DNA from: an uncultured Rhodospirillaceae bacterium
Lineage (GTDB): Bacteria > Pseudomonadota > Alphaproteobacteria > Dongiales > Dongiaceae
Length of the DNA: 59,386 nt
Direction: 5' to 3'
Assembly: GCA_902826565.1 (NCBI GenBank)
Contig: CADEFF010000019.1
Span: 1 to 59,386, forward strand
Under the pieces are notes generated by a model. It had not been told where the DNA came from. It searched no databases and saw only the letters and a program-made list of their open reading frames with translations. A program made the translations under genes and the position numbers. Shown here one piece after another: positions 50,904 through 58,552 of the stretch (positions are counted from its first letter, which is position 1; each line of letters begins with the position of its first letter).

Positions 50904-51569
50904 ATGGCGCGCGACTGGTTGATCGAAGGCAAGTACATCGAATATTGCAGCTGCGATCTCGGCTGTCCGTGCGAATCGATGGCCGATCCGACCCATGGCC
51001 ATTGCACGGGCCTGGTCGGTTTCAGGATCGACAAGGGCCATTGCGACGGTGTGAAGCTCGATGGCCTGTCGGTCCTCGCCACTTTCTACTTCCCGCGCGC
51101 CATCCATCATGGCCAGGGAGTCATGCATCCGATCATAGACGAGCGTGCCGACGACGCACAAAAGGACGCATTGTTCTACATCCTGTCCGGCGCGGACCAG
51201 AAGGTCGGCACCATGTTCCAGATTTTCTCGGTCATCATCGAGACGATCAAAGATCCGCTCTTTGCCCCCATCACCTTCGATTGGGACCTGGATACGCGGC
51301 GCGCTCGCATCGAGGTCCCGGCGGCCGTGCGCGCGCATAGCGAGCCGATTCGCAATCCCGTTACCGATGCGGAGCATCGGATGATCACCGTGCTTCCGGA
51401 CGGCTGGGTTTTTCACGAGGCCGAGAACGTTGCCGGTTTCGCCAAGAGCACCGACGTCATCAAGTTCGACCTGACCCGTCGGCACAGCTCGATGGCGCAT
51501 GTCGCATGGGGTCCCAAGGGCCTCGTGCATAACTACAAAGAGTACAAGCAAAAATACGGCCGTCCCTAG
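50904..51569 (+). CDS. DUF1326 family protein
   Basis: A 221-residue protein of unknown function. Its N-terminus has a Cys/His cluster, C15-S-C17, C21-P-C23, then H31, H33 and C34, which looks like a metal or Fe-S binding site and is the hallmark of DUF1326. The rest is mixed alpha/beta. AAGGAG lies nine bases upstream of the ATG. It is directly followed by a DUF2182 membrane protein gene, a pairing also seen in other bacteria. It lies within a low-GC cassette with terminal inverted repeats; a 7-bp stem (50806-50812 with 50822-50828) lies in its leader. Confidence 0.85.
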   Translation: MARDWLIEGKYIEYCSCDLGCPCESMADPTHGHCTGLVGFRIDKGHCDGVKLDGLSVLATFYFPRAIHHGQGVMHPIIDERADDAQKDALFYILSGADQKVGTMFQIFSVIIETIKDPLFAPITFDWDLDTRRARIEVPAAVRAHSEPIRNPVTDAEHRMITVLPDGWVFHEAENVAGFAKSTDVIKFDLTRRHSSMAHVAWGPKGLVHNYKEYKQKYGRP

Positions 51570-51574
51570 ACGGC

Positions 51575-52369
51575 GTGGAGAAGGGCTTCCTGGAAGCAGC
51601 GCTGCGGCGCGACCGATTGCTGGTGGTCGGCGCGCTGGTTGTCGTCGTGGCCATGGCATGGGGCTGGCTGCTGGCCGGTGCCGGCATGGGCATGAGCGCC
51701 CTCGAGATGACCGCGATGGCCGGGATGGACGGCTGGCTGATGCAGCCGGCGGTGTGGACGCCCGTCTATGCGGTGCTGGTCTTCGCCATGTGGTGGGTGA
51801 TGATGGTGGCGATGATGCTGCCGAGCGCAGCACCGACGCTGCTGCTGTTCGCACGCATCAACCGCAAGCACGAGGCGGCGCCGGCTCTGGCGCCGACCGT
51901 CTTTTTCGCCATCGGCTATCTGCTCGCTTGGGGCAGCTTTGGCATCGTCGCCACCGCGCTGCAGTGGGGGCTCGAGACAGTGCGTCTCCTGTCGCCGATG
52001 CTGTCGACGGGCAACCGCTGGCTCGGTGCCGGCATCCTGGTGGCCGCCGGGTTGTGGCAACTCACACGGTTCAAGACCGTGTGTCTGCGCCACTGTCGCA
52101 CGCCGCTCGGCTTTCTTGTCGGCAACTGGCGGGACGGCCGGTTTGGCGCCTTGCGCATGGGGATGGCGCACGGCGCCTTTTGCGTCGGCTGCTGCTGGTT
52201 CCTGATGGCGCTTCTGTTCTTCGGCGGCGTGATGAACCTGTACTGGATCGCCGGCCTTGCCGTCTTCGTGTTGCTGGAAAAGACCCTGCCGTTCGGCCAC
52301 CGGTTTGGCCGCGTGGCGGGAATCGCATTGGTCGCCGCGGGGGTCCTGTTGGCGCTTCAGGCTCACTGA
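51575..52369 (+). CDS. DUF2182 family membrane protein
   Basis: A 264-residue integral membrane protein with about six to seven hydrophobic segments and a GTG start five bases after the DUF1326 stop. Characteristic features are the Met-rich helix WWVMMVAMMLPSAAPTLLL and the cytoplasmic-face segment KTVCLRHCRTPL with paired cysteines. A further Cys cluster is FCVGCCW. These are potential metal ligands, and the family has been described as predicted metal-binding membrane proteins. It presumably works with the DUF1326 protein in handling a metal; this is inference. It is the second passenger gene of the cassette. Confidence 0.85.
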   Translation: MEKGFLEAALRRDRLLVVGALVVVVAMAWGWLLAGAGMGMSALEMTAMAGMDGWLMQPAVWTPVYAVLVFAMWWVMMVAMMLPSAAPTLLLFARINRKHEAAPALAPTVFFAIGYLLAWGSFGIVATALQWGLETVRLLSPMLSTGNRWLGAGILVAAGLWQLTRFKTVCLRHCRTPLGFLVGNWRDGRFGALRMGMAHGAFCVGCCWFLMALLFFGGVMNLYWIAGLAVFVLLEKTLPFGHRFGRVAGIALVAAGVLLALQAH

Positions 52370-52395
52370 GACGATAAGCCAATCTTGGTTATCGC

Positions 52396-52425
52396 CATGA
52401 CCCGGAAACCGTTTTCAACAGCCTG
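52396..52425 (-). repeat. Right terminal inverted repeat of the cassette
   Basis: Read on the minus strand it begins CAGGCTGTTGAAAACGG and ends GGGTCATG, matching the left end. The adjoining CTAG (52426-52429) contains the TAG stop codon of the FAD oxidase gene. Confidence 0.8.
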
Positions 52426-53766
52426 CTAGAGCCACTCGTCCTTCATGGCGAAGCCGCTATAGGCGATCCGCTGATAGACCCGGCGCAGGGGCGGGAAGGG
52501 GAAGCGCGGCAGGGGCGAGCCCAGCAGCGCGCCGTAATTCACGCTGTCGTCGCCGCCGAGCTTCCGCGCCACGAGCTGTCCCGCATAGTTCGCGAGCGCG
52601 ACGCCGAGGCCGAGATAGCCGAGGGCATAGAGCACCGTTCCGTCCTCGGCGCTGCCGATATGCGGGTTCTTGTCATAGGTGGCGCAGACCCAGCCATACC
52701 AGAAATACTCGACCTCGACGGCGGCGAGCGGCGGGAACATCTCCTTGAGCCGGCGCTCCATCCAGGCGCGGCGATAGCGATGCTCGCTCTCGGTGCCCTC
52801 GACCCCGCCGCGCGCGCCGAACAGGATCCGGTTGTCCGGCAGCAGGCGGTAATAGAAGACGAGATTCCGCGTGTCCCAGATCTTGAGGTAGGTCTGCCAG
52901 GCGACCGACCGCCGCTCGGCGAGGGTGAGCGGCCGGGTTACGATGATGTTGGAGAGCACCGGCAAGGTGCGCCCGTCGATCGAAGGATGCAGCTTGTCGC
53001 CCGCATAGCCGTTGGCCGCGATCAGCACCCGTTTCGCGCGCACCGTGCCGCCCGGCGTGCGGAGCAGGTGCTTCGCGCCGTCGCGCGTCCAGCCGGTCAC
53101 GGGCGAGGCGCCGTGGAGATGGGCGCCCTGCTTCTGCGCCGCGCGGGCGATACCGCGCGCGAGGCGGAGCGCATGGATCGCGAAGCCGTCCGGCTGCAGC
53201 GCGGCGCCATAGGCCTCGCGGCTGTCGAGGAAGTCGCGGCGCAACGCGTCGCGGTCGAGCAGCTTCACATCCATGTTGAAAAGCTGGCGCATGCGCTTTG
53301 CGCCGGCCTCGAGGGCCGCCATGCGGTTCGGCTTGTGGGCGAGCTCGAGCCCGCCGCTGGGTGTGCGGTCGGCGTCGATCGCCTCGCGCTTCAGGAGATC
53401 GTCCACCAGCTCGATCGCCTGGCGGCTCATCTCGAAGATGCGGTGCGCCTCGGTCTCGCCCCAGCGGGCGGCCCAGCCGTCATAGCCATGCTTCCCCATG
53501 CCGAGGGAGGCGAAGCCGCCGTTGCGGCCGCTGCAGCCCCAGCCGATCCGGTTCGCCTCGAGAACATGCGCCTTGATGCCGAAATCCCGGGCCAGGTGAT
53601 AGGCGGCCGAAAGACCGGTATAGCCGCCGCCGACGATGGCGACGTCGGTGTCGATGTCGGCGCGCACCGGGTCGGCGCCGGCGACTTCCTCGCCGGCGGT
53701 GGCGGCCCAGTAGGAGTCGACATGCGCGGCGCCGGGCCGGGAGAGATCGGTGGTGATGATGGCCAT
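52426..53766 (-). CDS. FAD-dependent amine oxidase (PuuB/OrdL-like, DAO family)
   Basis: A 446-residue flavoprotein of the D-amino-acid-oxidase/glycine-oxidase superfamily. The ADP-binding GGGYTGLSAAYHLA follows a 40-residue N-terminal arm with SYWAATA. The segments EANRIGWGCSGRNGGFASLG and YALGYLGLGVALANYAGQLVA are typical of gamma-glutamylputrescine oxidase-like enzymes. The ATG has GAGGGAA upstream. Its stop codon lies in the CTAG at the edge of the mobile cassette, so the coding sequence appears intact. It was probably once co-transcribed with the EamA gene now 1.7 kb away. No other putrescine genes are nearby. Confidence 0.88.
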   Translation of the reverse strand: MAIITTDLSRPGAAHVDSYWAATAGEEVAGADPVRADIDTDVAIVGGGYTGLSAAYHLARDFGIKAHVLEANRIGWGCSGRNGGFASLGMGKHGYDGWAARWGETEAHRIFEMSRQAIELVDDLLKREAIDADRTPSGGLELAHKPNRMAALEAGAKRMRQLFNMDVKLLDRDALRRDFLDSREAYGAALQPDGFAIHALRLARGIARAAQKQGAHLHGASPVTGWTRDGAKHLLRTPGGTVRAKRVLIAANGYAGDKLHPSIDGRTLPVLSNIIVTRPLTLAERRSVAWQTYLKIWDTRNLVFYYRLLPDNRILFGARGGVEGTESEHRYRRAWMERRLKEMFPPLAAVEVEYFWYGWVCATYDKNPHIGSAEDGTVLYALGYLGLGVALANYAGQLVARKLGGDDSVNYGALLGSPLPRFPFPPLRRVYQRIAYSGFAMKDEWL

Positions 53767-53927
53767 GAGTTCCCTCGGAAAAAAGGCGCCTAGATATGCC
53801 CGAGCGGCACCGGCCGCGCCAGCCGGAAAACCGCCGCCTGCGTGCCTTGCACGGCCCCGCGCCGCCACGCTAGGCTCGCGCCATTGCCTCGGCTCGGTTG
53901 CCGCGGCGCGGGGTGCAGCCGGGGCCA

Positions 53928-55112
53928 ATGTCCGTCGTCATGCCAGCGTGGGTCCGTGCGTTCGGACGGCCGGGCGCGCGCAGCTTCGCGCTGATGTTCG
54001 CCATCGATTCGCTGGCGCGATCCACCCTCACCACCGTCATCCCGCTGGTCGCGCTCGATACGCTGGGCAACGCCCGCGACAGCTCGATCCTGTTCTTCGC
54101 GACGACCTTCGTAGGCGTGGTGCTGAGCTGGTTCATCCCGGTGCTGGTGCGCCGGATCCGGCCGCGCTGGGTCTATACGCTCGGCGCCGGGCTCATGGTG
54201 ATCGTGCCCTTCTTCCTCGCGCGCGAGACGCTGGTGGCGCTGGCGCTCGGCATGAGCCTGCGCGTCTTCGCCTCCTCCTGCCTGCTGAGCGGCCTCAATC
54301 TCTACATCATGGCCTATATCAAAAAGCAGGATTTCGTGCGCTCCGAGCCGCTCCGGATCTTCTTCTCGGCGATCTGCTGGACGGCGGGGCCGGGCCTCGG
54401 GGTGGTGCTCTACGCCTCGGTCAGCCCCTGGGCCACCTACCTCCTCAGCAGCTTCGCGGCGGCCCTGCTGCTGGTCTATTTCTGGCGCGTGCGGATGGAG
54501 CATGGCCCGGCCAACCCGCCGAAGTCGGTCGGACAGAATCCCCTGCAAAGCGTGCGCCGCTTCATCGCCCAGCCGCGGCTCGTTCTCGCCTGGCTGCTGA
54601 GCTTCGGGCGCGAGGTGTTCTGGATCACGATCTACTACTACGCGCCCGCCTACATGGTGCTGAACCACAGGAGCGACAACGCGACGGCGCTGCTGATCAC
54701 GGCCTGCACCCTGCCGCTCTTCCTCAGCCCGGTGATGGGGTGGCTCGGGCGGCGCTTCGGCATCCGCAACTTCCTGCTCACCTGCTTCCTCGCCGCGGCG
54801 GCGGCGACGCTCACGATCCCCTTCGCCTTCGACCATGTGCTGCTGGTTTGCGGCCTGATGGTGATCGCCTCCTTCGCCGCGGTCGGGCTCGATTCCGTCG
54901 TCGGGGTTCCCTTCCTGCGCAGTGTCCGCGCGCGCGAGCGGCCGGAAATGACCATGGTCTATGGGATGTATCGCGATCTTGCGGCATTGCTGCCGTTCGC
55001 CTTCTTCTCGATCCTGCTGAGCGTGTTCGATCTCCGGTCGGTGTTCGCCGCGACCGGCCTCTTCCTCGTCTATTGCGCCTGGACGAGCCGCTGGATCCCG
55101 CGATCGATGTAA
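53928..55112 (+). CDS. MFS transporter
   Basis: A 394-residue major facilitator with about twelve hydrophobic segments. The start MSVVMPAWVRAFGRPG precedes helix 1; an upstream TTG and a downstream ATG are alternatives. Loops such as VRRIRPRW and GWLGRRFGIRN mark the 2-3 and 8-9 positions. The substrate is unknown. It ends eight bases before an EamA transporter gene on the same strand, so two transporters are co-transcribed. Confidence 0.85.
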   Translation: MSVVMPAWVRAFGRPGARSFALMFAIDSLARSTLTTVIPLVALDTLGNARDSSILFFATTFVGVVLSWFIPVLVRRIRPRWVYTLGAGLMVIVPFFLARETLVALALGMSLRVFASSCLLSGLNLYIMAYIKKQDFVRSEPLRIFFSAICWTAGPGLGVVLYASVSPWATYLLSSFAAALLLVYFWRVRMEHGPANPPKSVGQNPLQSVRRFIAQPRLVLAWLLSFGREVFWITIYYYAPAYMVLNHRSDNATALLITACTLPLFLSPVMGWLGRRFGIRNFLLTCFLAAAAATLTIPFAFDHVLLVCGLMVIASFAAVGLDSVVGVPFLRSVRARERPEMTMVYGMYRDLAALLPFAFFSILLSVFDLRSVFAATGLFLVYCAWTSRWIPRSM

Positions 55113-55120
55113 CCCAGGCC

Positions 55121-56107
55121 ATGACGACCGGAACCCCGACCGACCCTCCTTCCGCCGAAATCCCGCCGGAGCCCCTGCCGGGGCGGATGCGCGCCGGCAT
55201 GAGCATGAAGGAGGCGCTGACGGCCAACGGCGCGATCATCTTCAATGCCGTGACCTGGGGCACCTTCTTCCCGATCATGGAGTTCCTGCTGTCGCGCTGG
55301 GACATCGTCTCGGCGACGGCGGGCCGCCAGGTCATCGGCGCCTTCGCGCTCTGCGTCGTGCTCTGGCTGGTCGAGAGGAAGACGCCGTTCCGGCGCGGCA
55401 TTCCCTGGGGAACCATGACCTGGCTCGGATTCGTCGGCATCACGCTCGGCTCGATGCTGACGACGCTCTCGGTCTATTTCTCGAGCGGCCTCTCGGCGGC
55501 GATCATCGCCGCCACCAACCCGATCTCCGCGGCGATCACCGCCTGGGCGCTGCATCGCGTGCCGCTGACGCAGCGCATCGTGATCGGCGCGGTCTTCTCG
55601 GTCACCGGCGGCGTCATCGCGGCCATGGCGATCCGGCAGGACGAGTTCGGCTTCGGCGTCGGCGAGCTCATCCTCGTCGTCGCGAACGTCACCTGGACCT
55701 GGTACTCGCTCGCGATGCAGCATCACCTGCGGGCCTTCTCGCAGCTCGAGCGCAACGCCTATACGCTGCTGCCCTCGGCGATCACGCTGGTGCTGCTTGC
55801 CGTCGTCCTCCATGTCGCGGGCGTGAACGAGATCAGGATCGACCTCTCGCTCGAGCCGCTGCTCTGCCTGATCTATATGGGCTTCGTCCCGATCGCGCTC
55901 GCCAATTTCCTGTGGCACTGGGGTGTAGCGCGGATCGGCGTCAACATCGCCTCGATGTACATGAACCTGATTCCCGTCTCGGCGGTACTGGTCACGCTCT
56001 ATATGGGCGGCATCCCGAGCTGGGGGCAGCTCGCCGGCGGAACGATCATCGTCGCCGGCGTGCTTTATGCGCAGGCCGGCGCCTTCCGGCGTCCGAAAAG
56101 CCGCTAA
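55121..56107 (+). CDS. EamA/DMT-family transporter
   Basis: A 328-residue transporter with two EamA repeats. A Pro-rich N-terminal tail (TPTDPPSAEIPPEPLPG) precedes the ten helices. AVTWGTFFPIMEFLLSR in helix 1 and VTWTWYSLAMQ are similar to the tandem EamA pair near 15 kb, indicating a common subfamily. The ATG follows the MFS stop by eight bases. The 3' end overlaps the convergent hydrolase gene by four bases. Confidence 0.88.
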   Translation: MTTGTPTDPPSAEIPPEPLPGRMRAGMSMKEALTANGAIIFNAVTWGTFFPIMEFLLSRWDIVSATAGRQVIGAFALCVVLWLVERKTPFRRGIPWGTMTWLGFVGITLGSMLTTLSVYFSSGLSAAIIAATNPISAAITAWALHRVPLTQRIVIGAVFSVTGGVIAAMAIRQDEFGFGVGELILVVANVTWTWYSLAMQHHLRAFSQLERNAYTLLPSAITLVLLAVVLHVAGVNEIRIDLSLEPLLCLIYMGFVPIALANFLWHWGVARIGVNIASMYMNLIPVSAVLVTLYMGGIPSWGQLAGGTIIVAGVLYAQAGAFRRPKSR

Positions 56108-56898
56108 CCCGCAGCGCGCCGCCGCGGCGCTTCGCGTTTCGCGAGATAGGCATCGACGAGCGCGACCAGCCGGTCGCGGCCGAAGCTCGGGTCGTGGCCG
56201 GCATGGACGACGCGCACCGGCAGCGTGCGGAGCCGCTTCATGGTGCGGATATAAGCCTCGATGTCGGAATGATGCAGCTCGTCCAGCAGCGGCCCGTCAT
56301 AGATCGCGTCGCCGGAGAAGAGCGTTCCGGTCGCCGCCTCCCAGAGGCCGATGCTGCCGGGCGAATGGCCGGGCAGATGCAGCACCTCGAACCGGCGGTC
56401 GCCGAGATCGACGATGCTGCCTTCCTCCAGCCGCTCGCGGACACGGGCGGGCCGCACCTCGTAGTGGGAGAGGCTGTAGCCGGCGCGGGGCAGGGCGGTG
56501 ATGAGGGCGTCGCCGATCTCGTAGCCGGCGACGCGGAGCGAGGCGACCTCGTCTCCGTCCATATCCCGCGCGACCAGGGTGCTCCCCGGCGTCGGCCGCT
56601 CGAGCGCGTCCGCCTCCGCGCGGTGGATGCGGCAATCCTCGAACTCGCAATGGCTGCCGATATGATCGGCATGGGCGTGGGTCGCGACGCAGATCAGCGC
56701 CTTGTCCATCAGCGGCGCCAGCGTTTCGCGCAGGCTGACGATGCCCATGCCGGTATCGACCAGGAGGTTCCGGTCGCGGCCGCGCATATGCCAGATGTTG
56801 CAACGCATGAGCGGGATGACATGCGGCTCCCAGAAGAGCGTGATGTCGTCATCGATGCGACGGCTCTCGAACCAGCGGTCCGCGACGGCGAGCGCCAT
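56104..56898 (-). CDS. Metallo-beta-lactamase-fold hydrolase
   Basis: A 264-residue MBL-fold enzyme. The dinuclear metal site is visible as H74-x-H76-x-D78-H79 (THAHADHIG), the later LHLPGHSPGSIGLW and SGDAIYDGP, and a final AGHDPSFG. This arrangement fits glyoxalase II-like or lactonase-like hydrolases; the substrate is not evident. It precedes the enoyl-CoA hydratase-like gene in position but is transcribed downstream of it on the same strand, 93 bases away. Confidence 0.88.
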   Translation of the reverse strand: MALAVADRWFESRRIDDDITLFWEPHVIPLMRCNIWHMRGRDRNLLVDTGMGIVSLRETLAPLMDKALICVATHAHADHIGSHCEFEDCRIHRAEADALERPTPGSTLVARDMDGDEVASLRVAGYEIGDALITALPRAGYSLSHYEVRPARVRERLEEGSIVDLGDRRFEVLHLPGHSPGSIGLWEAATGTLFSGDAIYDGPLLDELHHSDIEAYIRTMKRLRTLPVRVVHAGHDPSFGRDRLVALVDAYLAKREAPRRRAAG

Positions 56899-56991
56899 GC
56901 TGTCCTCCGGGCGTCAGGCGGTGATCTTAGGCGAGGGCGGCACGAGGGGCCAGCGAACGCCGCAGGGCCGGCCAGCGGGAGGGGCGCCCCT

Positions 56992-57777
56992 TCAGTGCCC
57001 GGTGAAGCGGGCGGGGCGCTTTTCGAGGAAGGCCGCGGCGCCCTCCTTGAAATCGGCCGTGCCGGCGGCGAGCGCCTGCAGCTCGGCTTCGAGCGCGAGC
57101 TGCTGGTCGAGGCTGTTGCCGGCGGAGGCCGCGAGGGCGCGCTTGGTCAGCGCGAGCGCGCGGGTCGGCGCCGCGGCGAGGCGTTTGGCGAGGGCGTCGA
57201 TCGCCGCCGGAAAGGCCGCGTCCTCGACCGCCTGCCAGATCAGGCCCCACTCGGCCGCCTTGGGCGCCGGGATCGCCTCGGCGAGGAGCGCCATGCCCAT
57301 GGCGCGCGCCTGGCCGATCCGGCGCGGCAGGAAAAAGGACGAGCCGGCGTCCGGCGCGAGGCCGATGCGGGTGAAGGCCTGGAGCAGGCTCGCCGAGCTC
57401 GCGGCCACCGCGAGATCGCAGGCGAGCGCCACGCTGCAGCCGGCGCCGGCGGCGATGCCGTTGATCGCGGCGACGGTCGGGATCTCGAGCGCGACCAGCT
57501 TGCGGATCATCGGCGCATAGAGCCGGTCGATGGTCGAGCGCACGTCGTTCGGCGTTCCGAGCGCGCCCGGATCGTTCAGGTCATGGCCGGCCGAGAAGGC
57601 GCGGCCCTTGCCGGTCAGCACCAGCACCCGCGCGGTGCGGTCCGCGGCGACCTCGTCGAGGGCCGCCGCGATCTCGGCCAGCATGTCGCGCGTGAAGCTG
57701 TTGAGCTTGTCGGGCCGATCGAACGCCAGATGCGCGATCGCGTCCGAACGCGTCAGCGCTATGCTCCGATAGGTCAT
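56992..57777 (-). CDS. Enoyl-CoA hydratase/isomerase, PaaG-like
   Basis: A 261-residue crotonase-fold enzyme. Oxyanion-hole residues lie in GRAFSAGHDLND and INGIAAGAGCSVALACDLAVA. The segment IGLAPDAGSSFFLPRRIGQARAMGMALL and the following EWGLIWQAVED closely resemble PaaG, the ring-1,2-epoxyphenylacetyl-CoA isomerase. In PaaG the catalytic acid is an Asp in this PDAG region, which is present. No other paa genes are nearby, so a generic enoyl-CoA hydratase cannot be excluded. GGAGAG precedes the ATG. Confidence 0.88.
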   Translation of the reverse strand: MTYRSIALTRSDAIAHLAFDRPDKLNSFTRDMLAEIAAALDEVAADRTARVLVLTGKGRAFSAGHDLNDPGALGTPNDVRSTIDRLYAPMIRKLVALEIPTVAAINGIAAGAGCSVALACDLAVAASSASLLQAFTRIGLAPDAGSSFFLPRRIGQARAMGMALLAEAIPAPKAAEWGLIWQAVEDAAFPAAIDALAKRLAAAPTRALALTKRALAASAGNSLDQQLALEAELQALAAGTADFKEGAAAFLEKRPARFTGH

Positions 57778-57853
57778 CGCCGCTCTCCGTTGCATCCCGC
57801 CGGCGGCCGCTTCCGGGACCGCGCGTCAGCGTGGTGCCGGCAGCGGCTCCCGT

Positions 57854-58405
57854 CTACCAGGTGCGGACGCGACCGACGTCGACGTGAATGAAATTGGAGT
57901 TCGGATAGTAGCCGACGCCGCCCGCCTCCAGCGACACGGCCGCCTTCCGCAGGGTCTTCAGGCGGACGTCGCCGAGGCGGAGGTCCATCGCCATGCCCTG
58001 CATATGCAGGCTGCGCTTGGCGACGCCGTCGCTGTGCTCGGCGAGCTCGGCATTGGTCTCGGGCGAACGGTAGCCGGAGACGATCTGGTAGGGCTTGCGG
58101 GAGCCGACCTTGCGATGGAGGCCGTTCAGCAGGTCGAGCAGCCGCGGGTCGATCGGATGGACGTCCCCGGTGCGGAAGTCCCGCATGATGTAATCGACTT
58201 CCTGAAGCGCGCCGTCGATATAGTCGCCCTTCTGCCAATAGACCGTCGTCAGCGTCTCGCCGGTATGGGTGTTGTCGAGCGAAATCTTGCGCTGGCCGCT
58301 TGCGATGGCGGTCGCGTTCGCGACATGCGGCATCGCGATGGCCGCGGCGCTCACGGCGAGGAAACGGCGGCGGGTGAAAAGCGTCGACACACCGGCTTTC
58401 GACAT
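57854..58405 (-). CDS. DUF882 / YcbK-like M15-type murein peptidase
   Basis: A 183-residue exported protein with a twin-arginine-like signal (RRRFLAVSAAAIAMPHVA). The mature domain carries SGYRSPETNAELAEHS, zinc ligands H134 and D141 in SLHMQGMAMDL, and H174 in NFIHVDVG. This is the peptidase M15A/DUF882 pattern of YcbK, a putative zinc-dependent cell-wall peptidase. It lies downstream of an L,D-transpeptidase gene on the same strand, as ycbK does to ycbB in enterics. The roughly 150 bases between them are AT-richer than average and could hold a promoter. Confidence 0.9.
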   Translation of the reverse strand: MSKAGVSTLFTRRRFLAVSAAAIAMPHVANATAIASGQRKISLDNTHTGETLTTVYWQKGDYIDGALQEVDYIMRDFRTGDVHPIDPRLLDLLNGLHRKVGSRKPYQIVSGYRSPETNAELAEHSDGVAKRSLHMQGMAMDLRLGDVRLKTLRKAAVSLEAGGVGYYPNSNFIHVDVGRVRTW

Positions 58406-58552
58406 CCGTTGCAGCTCCGTCCGATGGATTGACCCTGGTGCTCGCCGCCCGCGAAGGGTCGGCGAATCGCCCCTGACCTTGGATGAAAACAGTTAACGGG
58501 CGGTTAGGCAACCCCGGGATTCGGCGCCGGGCGAAAACGCAAAATTGTCATC

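Larger units (their letters stand above)
50722..52429. mobile_element. Non-autonomous cassette bounded by inverted repeats and CTAG, carrying DUF1326-DUF2182
   Basis: The two ends carry imperfect inverted repeats of about 31 bp (both start CAGGCTGTT and end GGGTCATG), each immediately flanked by CTAG, the likely target duplication. Inside are only two passenger genes, with no transposase, in sequence hand-counted at 52-57% G+C in two sample 60-base lines, against 73% in a line from the neighbouring gene. The element lies between two minus-strand genes that would otherwise be seven bases apart. It resembles a mobile insertion cassette mobilised in trans by an unknown transposase. Confidence 0.82.
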
